Origin: Rubrivivax sp. | GTDB taxonomy: Bacteria > Pseudomonadota > Gammaproteobacteria > Burkholderiales > Burkholderiaceae_C | DNA length: 64,000 bases | Assembly (NCBI GenBank): GCA_016707445.1 | Contig: JADJHR010000006.1 | Location: 124,001 to 188,000 of the forward strand | Direction: 5' to 3' | Shown: positions 33,561-43,022 of the stretch, piece by piece | Position numbering within the stretch: position 1 is the stretch's first letter | How the letters are laid out: the number at the start of each line of letters is the position of its first letter | The notes under the pieces: generated by a model | The model's database searches: none | Seen by the model: the letters and a program-made list of their open reading frames with translations, nothing else | Told to the model about the DNA's origin: nothing | Translations under genes and position numbers: made by a program

Positions 33561-34172
33561 ATGTTTGGCATTTCCGACTACGGTGCTTTCTGCGCTGCGA
33601 TCCTGCTGTTCCTGGCCCTGCCCGGACCGGGAACCTTTGCCCTGCTCACATCCACCAGCAAGGGCGGCTTGCGCGGCGGCGCCGCCGCCACAGCGGGCCT
33701 GATCATCGGCGACCAGATCCTGCTGTGGCTGGCCGTGGCTGGCGTGGCCGCCCTGCTCAGCGCGCACCCGGGCCTGTTTCACGCGGTGCAGTACCTGGGT
33801 GCTGCCTACCTGGCCTGGATCGGCCTGCGTCTGCTGCTGGGTCGACCCGGCGGCGTCAGCCCGGTGCGCATCACCAGCGGTCACTACCTGCGGCAAGCGC
33901 TGCTGATCACCCTGCTCAACCCCAAGGCCATCGTCTTCTACATGGCCTTCTTCCCACTGTTCATCAACCCGCTCTCGCACCGTGGCATGGTCACTTTTGC
34001 CGCCATGGCCGCCACCATTGCACTGATCACGGCCGTCTACTGCCTGACGCTGTGTGCCTTTGCCCATGCCATCAGCGCCCAACTGCGGGCCCACCGGCGC
34101 CTGGCACGCGCCATGGAACGCGCAGCAGGCGTCTTCCTCATCGGTTTCGGAATCCGGCTGGGCACGCAATGA
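33561..34172 (+). CDS. LysE/RhtB-family membrane exporter
   Basis: A 203-residue membrane protein with about six hydrophobic segments. The family start MFGISDYGAFCAAILLFLALPGPGTFALL (seen as its core FLALPGPGTFALLTSTSKGG), the middle AAYLAWIGLRLLLG and LLNPKAIVFYMAFFPLFINP are LysE/RhtB hallmarks. It likely exports an amino acid or homoserine-type compound across the inner membrane; the substrate cannot be read from sequence. GAGGA lies before the ATG at 33561, and the open frame upstream has no membrane start. Its TGA overlaps the ATG of parA (ATGA), so the two are co-translated, a conserved order in this group of bacteria. Confidence 0.9.
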   Translation: MFGISDYGAFCAAILLFLALPGPGTFALLTSTSKGGLRGGAAATAGLIIGDQILLWLAVAGVAALLSAHPGLFHAVQYLGAAYLAWIGLRLLLGRPGGVSPVRITSGHYLRQALLITLLNPKAIVFYMAFFPLFINPLSHRGMVTFAAMAATIALITAVYCLTLCAFAHAISAQLRAHRRLARAMERAAGVFLIGFGIRLGTQ

Positions 34173-34978
34173 CGGTCGCCACAGCCAGGGCCCGCATCTT
34201 CTGCGTCGCCAACCAGAAGGGCGGCGTCGGCAAGACCACCACCACGGTCAACCTGGCGGCCGGCCTGGCCCTGGTGGGTCAGCGCGTCTTGGTGGTCGAC
34301 CTCGATCCACAGGGCAACGCCACAATGGGATCGGGCATCGACAAACGCGCGCTGCCGGCCACCGTGTACGACGTCTTGCTCGACGCCAGCACCTTGGGCG
34401 ACGCACGCCAGCGCAGCGTCAAGGGCGGCTATGACGTGCTGGGCGCCAACCGTGAGCTGGCGGGCGCCGAGGTCGAATTGGTCAGCCTGCCCCAGCGCGA
34501 GCGGCGCCTGAAAGCCGCCCTCGCGCCCGTGCTGTCCGAGTACGACTTCGTATTGATCGACTGCCCGCCATCGCTGAGCCTGCTCACGCTCAACGGCCTG
34601 TGCAGCGCCCATGGCGTGATCGTGCCGATGCAGTGCGAATACTTCGCGCTGGAAGGCCTGTCGGATCTGGTCAACACCATCAAGCAGGTGCACGCCAACC
34701 TGAACCCCGAACTGCACATCATCGGCCTGCTGCGGGTGATGTTCGATCCGCGCGTCACACTGCAGCAGCAGGTCAGCGACCAGCTGAAGGCGCATTTCGG
34801 CGACAAGGTCTTCAACACCGTGATTCCGCGCAACGTTCGCCTGGCCGAAGCCCCCAGCTATGGTCAGCCAGGTGTCGTGTTCGATCCGGCATCCAAGGGT
34901 GCACAGGCCTTCGTTCAGTTTGCGCGCGAAATGGTGCAGCGCCTGGGCCCGCCGGAGGCGGCCGCGATGCCCCCATGA
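34169..34978 (+). CDS. parA: chromosome-partition ATPase ParA (Soj)
   Basis: A 269-residue ParA. The deviant Walker A reads NQKGGVGKTTTTVNLAAGLA near residue 16, Walker A' LVVDLDPQGNATMGSG near 43, and Walker B FVLIDCPPSLSLLTLN near 125. It moves ParB-parS complexes and coordinates segregation of the origin region. It starts at ATG 34169 inside the stop of the exporter gene and overlaps the following acetyltransferase gene by four bases. Length without an N-terminal regulatory domain is typical of chromosomal ParA. Confidence 0.96.
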   Translation: MTVATARARIFCVANQKGGVGKTTTTVNLAAGLALVGQRVLVVDLDPQGNATMGSGIDKRALPATVYDVLLDASTLGDARQRSVKGGYDVLGANRELAGAEVELVSLPQRERRLKAALAPVLSEYDFVLIDCPPSLSLLTLNGLCSAHGVIVPMQCEYFALEGLSDLVNTIKQVHANLNPELHIIGLLRVMFDPRVTLQQQVSDQLKAHFGDKVFNTVIPRNVRLAEAPSYGQPGVVFDPASKGAQAFVQFAREMVQRLGPPEAAAMPP

Positions 34979-35745
34979 CGATCGACAGCGTCGGCCTGTC
35001 GCGCATCGAAGACGCCGGCCTGAACGCCAGCGCACCGCCGCAGCAGCGCTGGCTCGACGGCTGGCTGTTGCGCTACTGCCCCGGCAAGGCCAAACGCGCA
35101 CGCTGCATCAATGCCCTGGCGGCAGGCCGTCTGCCGTTGCCCACCAGGCTGGACCTGGCGGCCGCTGTGTTTCGTGACGCCGGCCTGCCGCTGGTCTTTC
35201 GCATCACACCGTTCTCGCAGCCCGCTGGCCTTGACCAGCAACTGTCCGAACGCGGCCTGCACGCCTTCGACGACACCCACGTGATGGTGGCCCCGTGGCA
35301 GGCGCTGCAACTGGCCCAGGCGCTGCCAACCGGCAGCACGCTGCAGGCGGTCGACGCCTTGGCCCTGGCCGACATCGTCGGTGACCTGCGCGGGTCGCCG
35401 CCCGAGCAGCGACGCGCCCATGGCCAGCGCCTGCTGGCGTCGCCGGTGCGCTTTGGCGCCTGGGTACTGCGCCAAGACGGTGCCGTGCTGGCCTGCGGTC
35501 AGGCCGCGCGTGAAGGTGACATCGTCGGGCTCTACGACGTGTTCACCGCGCCCGCGGCTCGCAACCGGGGCCTGGCGCGCAGCCTGTGCGCCGAACTGCT
35601 GCGCCATGCAGGCCGCGAAGGCGCCCGAACGGCCTACCTGCAGGTCGACGCCGCCAATCTGCCGGCACGCGCCGTCTACGCCCGTCTGGGCTTCGTCGAC
35701 GGCTACCACTACCACTACCGCACAGCCGATCCCGACGCGGCTTAG
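34975..35745 (+). CDS. GNAT-family N-acetyltransferase between parA and parB
   Basis: A 256-residue protein. The C-terminal 110 residues are a GNAT fold: GLYDVFTAPAARNRGLARSL carries the acetyl-CoA binding R/Q-x-x-G-x-G/A-like motif (RNRGLA), followed by AYLQVDAANLPARAVYARLGF. The N-terminal half (QQRWLDGWLLRYCPGKAKRARCIN) resembles the small-molecule-binding half of two-part acetyltransferases. Its ATG overlaps the stop of parA by ATGA, so it is expressed with parA. The acceptor substrate is unknown. It ends 14 bases from the convergent argC. Confidence 0.85.
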   Translation: MTIDSVGLSRIEDAGLNASAPPQQRWLDGWLLRYCPGKAKRARCINALAAGRLPLPTRLDLAAAVFRDAGLPLVFRITPFSQPAGLDQQLSERGLHAFDDTHVMVAPWQALQLAQALPTGSTLQAVDALALADIVGDLRGSPPEQRRAHGQRLLASPVRFGAWVLRQDGAVLACGQAAREGDIVGLYDVFTAPAARNRGLARSLCAELLRHAGREGARTAYLQVDAANLPARAVYARLGFVDGYHYHYRTADPDAA

Positions 35746-35759
35746 GCCGTGACCAGCAG

Positions 35760-36704
35760 CTACAAGCCCAGCCCTTCGTCCACCCCCAGGTGCACGTTCA
35801 TCGATTGCACCGCGGCCCCGCTGGCGCCCTTGCCCAGGTTGTCCAGCCGGGCCATCAACAGCAGCTGGCTGTCGCTGGCAAACACGAAGAGGTCGACGTT
35901 GTTGCTGTCGTTGCAGGCCTGCACGTCGAAGAAGCCGCTGTCCAGCGTGGCCGCATCGCGCAGCGGCTTCACACGCACGAAGCGCTCACCCGCATAGTGG
36001 TGCTGCAGCGCCTGCTGCACCGATTCGGCCGTAGTACCCGCGGGCAACTGCGACCGGTGCAAAGGCACCGACACCGACAAGCCCTTGTAGAAGTTGCCGA
36101 CCACCGGCATCAACAGCGGTGGCGCCGACAAGCCGGTGTGCGCCATCATCTCGGGCACATGCTTGTGCGCCAGCGTCAAGCCATAGGGGCGTGGCGAAGT
36201 AAGCGCCCGCTCAATGATTGATGCCTGATATTGCTCGATCATCTTCTTGCCACCACCCGAGTAGCCGGTGATCGACAAGGCGCTGACCGGCAGCGTCGGC
36301 GGCACCAGACCGGCGTCGACCAAGGGGCGCAACAGCAAGATGAAGGCGCTGGCATGGCAGCCCGGATTGGCGATGCGGCGGCTGTCGCGCAGGCGCTGGC
36401 GCTGGCCCGGCGCCAGTTCGGGCAGGCCGAACACCCACGCCGGGTCGGTGCGAAAGGCCGTGCTGGCGTCGATCACGCAGGTGCGCGGGTTGTTCAGCAA
36501 GGACACAGCCTCGCGCGACGCGGCATCGGGCAGGCACAAAAAAGCCACGTCGGCCGCGTTCAGCAGCCGCGCGCGCTCGGCCAGGTCCTTGCGCTTGTCG
36601 GGCGAGATGCGCAGCAACTCGACATCGCTGCGCTGCGCCAGCACCTCGTGAATGCGCAGCCCGGTGGTGCCTTCCTGCCCGTCGACGTAGACCGCATAAG
36701 CCAT
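35760..36704 (-). CDS. argC: N-acetyl-gamma-glutamyl-phosphate reductase, type 2
   Basis: A 314-residue ArgC of the shorter (type 2) class. It has VYVDGQEGTTGLRIHEVL as nucleotide-binding start, DVAFLCLPDAASREAVSL, the catalytic cysteine in ANPGCHASAFILLLRPL and HKHVPEMMAHTG with the active-site histidine, then NDSNNVDLFVF. It reduces N-acetylglutamyl phosphate in arginine biosynthesis using NADPH. GAGAGGG lies upstream of the ATG at 36704. It is on the opposite strand to the surrounding partition genes and separates parA from parB. The usual type 1 ArgC of beta-proteobacteria may exist elsewhere. Confidence 0.95.
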   Translation of the reverse strand: MAYAVYVDGQEGTTGLRIHEVLAQRSDVELLRISPDKRKDLAERARLLNAADVAFLCLPDAASREAVSLLNNPRTCVIDASTAFRTDPAWVFGLPELAPGQRQRLRDSRRIANPGCHASAFILLLRPLVDAGLVPPTLPVSALSITGYSGGGKKMIEQYQASIIERALTSPRPYGLTLAHKHVPEMMAHTGLSAPPLLMPVVGNFYKGLSVSVPLHRSQLPAGTTAESVQQALQHHYAGERFVRVKPLRDAATLDSGFFDVQACNDSNNVDLFVFASDSQLLLMARLDNLGKGASGAAVQSMNVHLGVDEGLGL

Positions 36705-36810
36705 GGAAACCCTCTCGCGCACAATGCCGGATCGATCGCGCAAGCATAAGCCAGGGCATGGGAACACATCGGTTCGCCGCGGCATCACCAGCGTTTGAGC
36801 AAGGCTGGCC

Positions 36811-37335
36811 ATGCACCTGAAGAAGACGCTGCGCGACTCGATCGTGCTGGGACTTGCCGCCGCTGCGGCGGCCTGGACGTTCAGCCGCTGGGAAGGTGCT
36901 CTGCGCAGCGTTCTGCTGCTGGCGATTGCGGTCAGCTGCATCGGCTACCTGTTGCCGTCGCTCGGTGTGTCGCTGCTCGATCGTCTGATCCAAGCGGCCC
37001 GCAGTTTCCACTGGCGCCACGAGCAAGGCCGGCACCACGCCTTTGCCGGCGTACCCTTGCACATCGAAGACGACGGCCGCCACCTTTGGGTCGACGGCAA
37101 CGGCTTGCAGCGCGTGCTCGGCAGCAGCGATCGCGACGACGTGCTGGCGGCGCGCCACGCCGGCCGCTGGCGGCGCAATCGCGACGGCGAACTGCTGCTG
37201 CGTGTGGACAGCGTGGTCGAGCTGCTGGCGCAGGGACCGGGCCGCATGGAACCCCGCAAGGTCCGCCTGCGCCGCTATTTCGAGCGCGAGCTGCTGTTTC
37301 CGGCTGCCGAGCGCCGCCGTCGTGACGGCCGCTGA
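36811..37335 (+). CDS. small membrane protein of unknown function upstream of parB
   Basis: A 174-residue protein with two predicted membrane segments at the N-terminus (SIVLGLAAAAAAWTF and VLLLAIAVSCIGYLLPSLGV) followed by a basic cytoplasmic part of about 110 residues (ARSFHWRHEQGRHHAFAGVP, LHIEDDGRHLWVDGNGLQRVLG). I do not recognise the family. The soluble part begins with a pattern reminiscent of small regulator domains (YLxxDxLxxVLG), but that is weak. It ends seven bases before parB and is likely co-transcribed with it. There is no obvious ribosome site at the chosen ATG. Confidence 0.65.
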   Translation: MHLKKTLRDSIVLGLAAAAAAWTFSRWEGALRSVLLLAIAVSCIGYLLPSLGVSLLDRLIQAARSFHWRHEQGRHHAFAGVPLHIEDDGRHLWVDGNGLQRVLGSSDRDDVLAARHAGRWRRNRDGELLLRVDSVVELLAQGPGRMEPRKVRLRRYFERELLFPAAERRRRDGR

Positions 37336-37342
37336 AGCCGTC

Positions 37343-38248
37343 ATGGACAATCGCCGCATGGTCACCAAGAAAACCAAGGGCCTGGGCCTCGGCCTCGAGG
37401 CGCTGCTCGGCCCCAAGGTCAACGAAGCCGCCACCGCCGGCGACAGTGCGCCCAGCACGCTGCGGCTCGAACTGCTGCTGGCCGGCAAGTACCAGCCGCG
37501 CACGCGCATGGACGAAGGGTCCTTGTACGAACTGGCCGAAAGCATCAAGAGCCAGGGCATCCTGCAGCCCATCCTCGTGCGGCCGGTGTCGGGCGGGCGC
37601 TACGAGATCATCGCCGGTGAGCGCCGCTTTCGCGCCGCGCGCCTGGCCGGGCTGGACGAGGTGCCGGTGCTGGTGCGCCAGGTGCCCGACGAGGCCGCGG
37701 CGGTGATGGCGCTGATCGAGAACATCCAGCGCGAAGACCTCAATCCGCTGGAAGAAGCCCAGGGCCTGCAGCGGCTGGTGAGCGAGTTCAGCCTCACGCA
37801 CGAACAGGCGGCGCAGGCGGTGGGCCGCTCGCGCAGCGCGGCCAGCAACCTGCTGCGCCTGCTCAACCTGTCGGCCCCGGTGCAGCAGATGCTGGTCGCC
37901 GGTGATCTGGAAATGGGCCACGCACGCGCACTGCTGTCGCTGCCGGCGGCGCAGCAAGTGATGTGCGCGCAGACCATCACGGCGCGCAAGCTCAGCGTGC
38001 GCGAAGCCGAGAAGCTGGCCACCCAGCACAGCACGGGCCGTCAGGCCACGCTGTTGCGGGTCAAGAAGGACAAGCCACGCGACATCGTGCGGCTGGAAGA
38101 GCAACTGTCCGACCACCTGACCGCCAACGTCGAGATCCGCCTGCAGAAGAAAAACCGACGCGGCCAGCAGGGTGAAGTGGCAGTCGCCTTCGGGTCGCTG
38201 GAAGAACTCAACGGCCTGCTCGAAAAGCTGGGGCTACCGGCACAGTAG
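37343..38248 (+). CDS. parB: chromosome-partition protein ParB (Spo0J)
   Basis: A 301-residue ParB (296 if the second ATG at 37358 is used, which gives the more typical MVTKKTKGLGLGLEALLG). The N-terminal CTPase/ParB box reads SIKSQGILQPILVRP and AGERRFRAARLAGL, the latter holding the GERRxRA nucleotide motif. ENIQREDLNPLEEAQGLQRL follows, then a helix-turn-helix (LTHEQAAQAVGRSRSAASNLLRLL) that reads parS. ParB spreads from parS and loads condensin. Two parS-like sites lie 4-5 kb upstream. It is separated from parA by argC on the other strand. Confidence 0.96.
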   Translation: MDNRRMVTKKTKGLGLGLEALLGPKVNEAATAGDSAPSTLRLELLLAGKYQPRTRMDEGSLYELAESIKSQGILQPILVRPVSGGRYEIIAGERRFRAARLAGLDEVPVLVRQVPDEAAAVMALIENIQREDLNPLEEAQGLQRLVSEFSLTHEQAAQAVGRSRSAASNLLRLLNLSAPVQQMLVAGDLEMGHARALLSLPAAQQVMCAQTITARKLSVREAEKLATQHSTGRQATLLRVKKDKPRDIVRLEEQLSDHLTANVEIRLQKKNRRGQQGEVAVAFGSLEELNGLLEKLGLPAQ

Positions 38249-38259
38249 CCGCCCGATTT

Positions 38260-39435
38260 TCAGGCGATGGCGGCGCGAGAGCGCTGTTTCAGCGCCAGCC
38301 AGATCAGGGCCGACGCGACCAGGGTCAGCGGCACCAGCGAGCCCAGGTTCAGCCAGGTCCAACCCTGGGTGGTGATGAGCGCGCCCGACGCGAACGAGCT
38401 GACCATCATCGTGGAGAAGACGCAGAAGTCCATCGCACCCTGGGCCTTGTTCTTTTCTTCGGGTCGGTAGGTCCTGGTCAGCAAGGTCGAGCCACCGGTA
38501 TAGAGAAAATTCCAGCCCACGCCCAGCACCGCCAGCGCCACGGCAAACTGCATCAGGTCCACACCCGACAGCGCCACCATCACGCAGGCCACGTTGAGCA
38601 CCACGCCCACGCCCATCACCGGCAAGGCGCCGAAGCGCTGAATCAGCCGGCCCGTGAAGAAACTGGGCACGTACATGCCCAGCACATGCAATTCCAGCAC
38701 GAGGGCGGCACTGGAAAAGGGGTGGCTGCATTGCTGCATGGCGATCGGCGTGGCGGCCATCAACAGGTTCATCACGCCGTATCCCAGCGCGGCCGCGGCC
38801 ACCGCGACCATGAACACCGGCTGGCGCGCGATCTCGGCCAGCGGCCGCCCAGTGGATGCGCCCGGCTGCGGCCGCACATGGGGCGGGAAATCGATCAGCG
38901 ACACCGCCACCAAGGCCAACGCGGCCACGCCGATCAGCGCCAGGTAGGCACCGGCGAAGGGCGCCGGCAGCAGGTCCTTGGCATGGCTGGCCAGGTTCGG
39001 GCCGATGAAGGCACCCACGATGCCGCCCGCCAGCACGAAGGAAATCGCGCGCTCCTTGTGCGACGGTGCCACCAGCTCGGGCCCGGTGAAGCGGTACAGC
39101 GCCGCATTGGCGGCATAAAAGCCCGCCACCACCGTGGCCACCAGCAGCAGCCCGAAGTTGCGTGACGACACCGCCACCGCACCCAGTGCACAGGCCGCCA
39201 TGGCCACCAGCAGGCCGATCTGGAACGAACGCCGACGCCCCCAATGCGCCTGCATCCAGGCCACCGGCACGGTCGACATCGCCGACCCGACGACATAGGC
39301 GGTGACCGGCAAGGTGGCCATCCAGCCCTGCGGCGCCAGCGCCAGCCCGACCAGGCCGTTGACCGCAATGAAGGTGACGTTGTTGGTGAGGAACAGGGCC
39401 TGACAGAAAGTCAGCAGCAGCAAAGGGCGATTCAT
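38260..39435 (-). CDS. major facilitator superfamily transporter
   Basis: A 391-residue membrane protein with about twelve hydrophobic segments. The MFS loop 2-3 motif is seen as HWGRRRSFQIGLLVA, and a mid-protein symmetric counterpart as TGRLIQRFGALPVMGVGV. It starts at ATG 39435 (MNRPLLLLTFCQALF); upstream start codons add only a few polar residues. It lies convergent to parB with an 11-base gap. The substrate cannot be inferred; the QPVFM...LLMAATP region suggests the drug/sugar efflux side of the family. No operon partner. Confidence 0.85.
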   Translation of the reverse strand: MNRPLLLLTFCQALFLTNNVTFIAVNGLVGLALAPQGWMATLPVTAYVVGSAMSTVPVAWMQAHWGRRRSFQIGLLVAMAACALGAVAVSSRNFGLLLVATVVAGFYAANAALYRFTGPELVAPSHKERAISFVLAGGIVGAFIGPNLASHAKDLLPAPFAGAYLALIGVAALALVAVSLIDFPPHVRPQPGASTGRPLAEIARQPVFMVAVAAAALGYGVMNLLMAATPIAMQQCSHPFSSAALVLELHVLGMYVPSFFTGRLIQRFGALPVMGVGVVLNVACVMVALSGVDLMQFAVALAVLGVGWNFLYTGGSTLLTRTYRPEEKNKAQGAMDFCVFSTMMVSSFASGALITTQGWTWLNLGSLVPLTLVASALIWLALKQRSRAAIA

Positions 39436-39793
39436 GCCCCGCATGATGGCAGGCGACGGCCGATGGGCCAATGCGCGACGTGCTGCGTCAGCGCAAACCG
39501 GGTGTCGGCCGTTGAAGCAGGGTTCGATCCGTAACCTTCACGCAACGACCCCATTCTTGCCAGCGCGACCGATGCGGCACCGACAGCGAAACAACACCGT
39601 TTTCCGGCGTCTCTTTCGGCGGCTGGCAGGCGCAGAATGAACCATCCTGACATCGCGTCGTCACAGTTCATGACACGTTGACCGGAAAGCTCTGATGGAG
39701 CCTGGGCCCGTACAGCCGGGACTTCATCAGAACTTCCCAGGCGCTTGTGGAGGGATCACCTCCGGCCGCGCCTTCCTCACCCAGGAGGTCCGA
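39436..39793. promoter_or_regulatory. intergenic region upstream of prkA
   Basis: About 360 bp between the divergent MFS gene and prkA. I see no gene, RNA gene or repeat. It must hold the prkA promoter; the ribosome site AGGAGG six bases before the prkA ATG is very strong. A sigma-54 consensus was looked for and not found. Confidence 0.4.
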
Positions 39794-41715
39794 ATGGACG
39801 TGATCAGCAGCCTCAAGGCACGCTACGAGCGTTTGCGCGAGGAAGAGATGTCGCTGGAGGACTATCTCGCCGAATGCAAGCGCAACCCGCTGGCCTTCGC
39901 AACCGCGGCCGAGCGCATGCTCAAGGCCATCGGCGAGCCCACCACCGTCGACACGCGCAACGACCCGCGCCTGTCGCGGCTGTTCGCCAACAAGGTCATC
40001 AAGGTCTACCCGGCCTTCGCCGAGTTCTACGGCATGGAAGACGCCATCGAGCAGGTGGTGTCGTACTTCCGGCATGCCGCGCAGGGGCTGGAAGAGAAGA
40101 AGCAGATCCTCTACCTGCTGGGCCCGGTGGGCGGCGGCAAGAGCTCGATCGCCGAGCGGCTGAAGCAGTTGATGGAGCAGGTGCCGTTCTATGCGATCAA
40201 GGGCTCGCCGGTGAACGAATCGCCGCTGGGCCTGTTCGACGCCGCCGAAGACGGGCCCATCCTCGAAAGCGAATACGGCATCCCGCGCCGCTACCTGAAC
40301 CGCATCCTCAGCCCCTGGGCCGTCAAGCGGCTGGAAGAGTACGGCGGCGACATCCGTCAGTTCAAGGTCGTCAAGCGCCACCCGTCAGTCCTGCGGCAGA
40401 TCGGCATCAGCAAGACCGAGCCCGGCGACGAGAACAACCAGGACATCAGCTCGCTGGTCGGCAAGGTCGACATCCGCAAGCTCGAGACCTACGCGCAGGA
40501 CGACCCCGACGCCTACAGCTACAGCGGCGGCCTGTGCCTGGCCAACCAGGGCCTGCTCGAATTCGTCGAGATGTTCAAGGCGCCGATCAAGGTGCTGCAC
40601 CCGCTGCTGACCGCCACGCAGGAAGGCAACTTCAAGGGCACCGAAGGCTTCGGCGCCATCCCCTTCGACGGCGTGGTGCTGGCGCACAGCAACGAAAGCG
40701 AATGGAAGGCCTTCCGCAACAACAAGAACAACGAGGCCTTCCTCGACCGCATCTACATCGTCAAGGTGCCGTACTGCCTGCGCGTGAGCGAAGAGATCCA
40801 CATCTACGAAAAGCTGCTGAAGAACAGTCGCTGGCGCAGGCCACCTGCGCGCCGGGCACGCTGAAGATGATGAGCCAGTTCGCCATCCTCACGCGGCTGA
40901 AGGAGCCCGAGAACAGCTCGCTGTACAGCAAGATGCTGGTCTACGACGGCGAGAACCTCAAGGACACCGACCCGCGCGCCAAGAGCTACCAGGAGTACCG
41001 CGACTACGCCGGTGTCGACGAAGGCATGACGGGCATCAGCACACGGTTCGCCTACAAGATCCTGTCCAAGGTCTTCAACTTCGACAGCACCGAGGTGGCG
41101 GCCAACCCGGTGCACCTGATGTATGTGCTGGAGCAGCAGATCGAGCGCGAGCAGTTTCCGCCCGAGACCGAACAGAAGTACCTGGCCTTCATCAAGGAAC
41201 ATCTGGCCACACGTTATGCCGAGTTCATCGGCAAGGAGATTCAGACCGCCTATCTGGAAAGTTATTCAGAATACGGCCAGAACATCTTCGACCGCTACGT
41301 CACCTATGCCGACTACTGGATCCAGGACCACGAATACCGCGACACCGACACCGGCGAGGTGTTCGACCGCGGCGCGCTGAACGCCGAGCTGGAGAAGATC
41401 GAGAAGCCCGCCGGCATCGCCAACCCCAAGGACTTCCGCAACGAGATCGTCAACTTCGTGCTGCGCGCGCGCGCCAACAACCAGGGCAAGAACCCGGTGT
41501 GGACCAGCTACGAGAAGCTGCGCGCGGTGATCGAGAAGAAGATGTTCAGCAACACCGAAGAGCTGCTGCCGGTGATCAGCTTCAACGCCAAGGCCAGCGC
41601 CGACGAGGCCAAGAAGCACGAGGACTTCGTGACCCGCATGGTCGCCAAGGGCTACACGCCCAAGCAGGTGCGGCTGCTGTGCGAGTGGTATCTGCGCGTC
41701 AGAAAGTCGTCGTAA
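39794..41715 (+). CDS. prkA: PrkA/YeaG-type serine protein kinase, interrupted by a frameshift
   Basis: The two frames 39794-40827 and 40828-41715 together give a full PrkA of about 640 residues. The AAA+-like domain holds the P-loop LLGPVGGGKSSIAE near 110, and the second frame resumes exactly where the first leaves: the first ends YEKLLKNS and the other continues SLAQATCAPGTLKMM. Restoring one base in AACAG/TCGCTG at about 40827 joins them. The C-terminal PrkA domain (YLESYSEYGQNIFDRYVTYAD in part) is intact. In enterobacteria YeaG works with YeaH and YcgB under starvation; here yeaH and a spoVR homologue follow directly. Sequencing error is more likely than gene loss, because all else is conserved. 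Confidence 0.88.
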
Positions 41716-41732
41716 GCCGATGAGGGAACGCG

Positions 41733-43022
41733 ATGCTGCAATCGATCATTGATCGCAGGCTGGCGGGCAAGAACAAGTCCATCGGCAACCGCGAACGTTT
41801 TCTGCGCCGCTACAAGACGCAGATCCGCGAGGCGGTCAAGCGGGCGATCGACGGCCGCGGCATTCGCGACATCGAACGCGGCGAAGACATCCACATCCCC
41901 AAGCGTGACATCACCGAACCCGTGTTCGGCCACGGCCAGGGCGGTGTGCGCGAAGTGGTGCACCCGGGCAACAAGGACTTCATCCGCGGCGACCGCATCG
42001 AACGCCCCAAGGGCGGCCAGGGCGGCGGCAGTGGCTCGGGCCAGGCCAGCGACTCCGGCGAAGGCGAGGACGACTTCGTCTTCAGCCTGAGCAAGGAAGA
42101 ATTCATGCAGGTCTTCTTCGAGGACCTGGCGCTGCCGCACCTGATCCGCACCCAGCTGGCCGAGGTGCCTGAATGGAAGAGCCAGCGCGCGGGCTTTTCC
42201 AACGACGGCACGCCCAACAACCTGCACGTGGTGCGCAGCATGCGTGGCGCCATCGGCCGCCGCATCGCCATCGGCGCTGGCAGCCGGCGCGAGTTGCGCG
42301 AGATGGAGGACCAGCTGCTCGGCCTGCGCGCCCTGTTCACACCCGGCGACGAGGTGGCCGAGCAAGAGATCGCCACGCTGGAAGCGCAGATCGCCCACCT
42401 GCGGGCGCGGCTCGAACGCATCCCGTATCTGGACCCGATCGACCTGCGCTACCGCAGCCGCATCCGTGTGCCCGTGCCCACCAGCAAGGCGGTGATGTTC
42501 TGCCTGATGGACGTCTCGGGCTCGATGGACGAAGGCCGCAAGGAGCTGTCCAAGCGCTTCTTCATCCTGCTGTACCTGTTCCTGACGCGGCACTACGAGA
42601 AGATCGACCTCGTCTTCATCCGCCACCACACGCAGGCGCAGGAGGTCGACGAAGAGAACTTCTTCCATGCGCGCGAAACCGGCGGCACCGTGGTCAGCAG
42701 CGCGCTGGTGCTGATGGAAGAGATCATCCGCGCACGCTACAACCCGAGCGAGTGGAACATCTACGGCGCGCAGGCCAGTGACGGTGACAACTGGCACCAC
42801 GACAGCGGCCGCTGCCGAGAAATGCTGAACGACAAGCTGCTGCCGCTGTGCCGTTACTTCGCCTACGTGCAGGTGGCCGAAGAAGAGCAGAACCTGTGGG
42901 AAGAGTACAAGCAGCTGCTCGAGGTGAACCGCCACTTCGCGATGCGCAAGGCCACCAGCCAGGACCAGATCTACCCGGTGTTCCGCGACCTGTTCAAGAA
43001 GGAAGGGGCGAAGGCGGCATGA
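41733..43022 (+). CDS. yeaH: YeaH/YhbH family protein (DUF444)
   Basis: A 429-residue DUF444 protein. It starts MLQSIIDRRLAGKNKSIGNR, shows the IPKRDITEPVFGHG segment, a glycine-rich stretch and a von Willebrand-like core with the metal site MDVSGSMDEGRKELSKRFF, then HHTQAQEVDEENFFHARETGGT in pieces (EENFFHARETGGTVVSSAL). It is the partner of PrkA/YeaG in the conserved three-gene set. Molecular function is unknown beyond a link to nitrogen or stress responses. It begins 17 bases after prkA, and its TGA overlaps the ATG of the SpoVR gene. No anomaly. Confidence 0.93.
   Translation: MLQSIIDRRLAGKNKSIGNRERFLRRYKTQIREAVKRAIDGRGIRDIERGEDIHIPKRDITEPVFGHGQGGVREVVHPGNKDFIRGDRIERPKGGQGGGSGSGQASDSGEGEDDFVFSLSKEEFMQVFFEDLALPHLIRTQLAEVPEWKSQRAGFSNDGTPNNLHVVRSMRGAIGRRIAIGAGSRRELREMEDQLLGLRALFTPGDEVAEQEIATLEAQIAHLRARLERIPYLDPIDLRYRSRIRVPVPTSKAVMFCLMDVSGSMDEGRKELSKRFFILLYLFLTRHYEKIDLVFIRHHTQAQEVDEENFFHARETGGTVVSSALVLMEEIIRARYNPSEWNIYGAQASDGDNWHHDSGRCREMLNDKLLPLCRYFAYVQVAEEEQNLWEEYKQLLEVNRHFAMRKATSQDQIYPVFRDLFKKEGAKAA

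Noticed and set aside
33776..33791. TGTTTCACGCGGTGCA as a third parS site
   Set aside because: The CACGTG core is broken (CACGCG) and the right half does not match; only the left half resembles parS.
39436..39793. tRNA or riboswitch in the gap before prkA
   Set aside because: No cloverleaf or conserved aptamer pattern could be drawn by eye; only the strong ribosome site is supported.
40815..40835. Programmed ribosomal frameshift in prkA
   Set aside because: No slippery heptamer or downstream pseudoknot is visible and other genes show the same kind of indels; sequence error is simpler.
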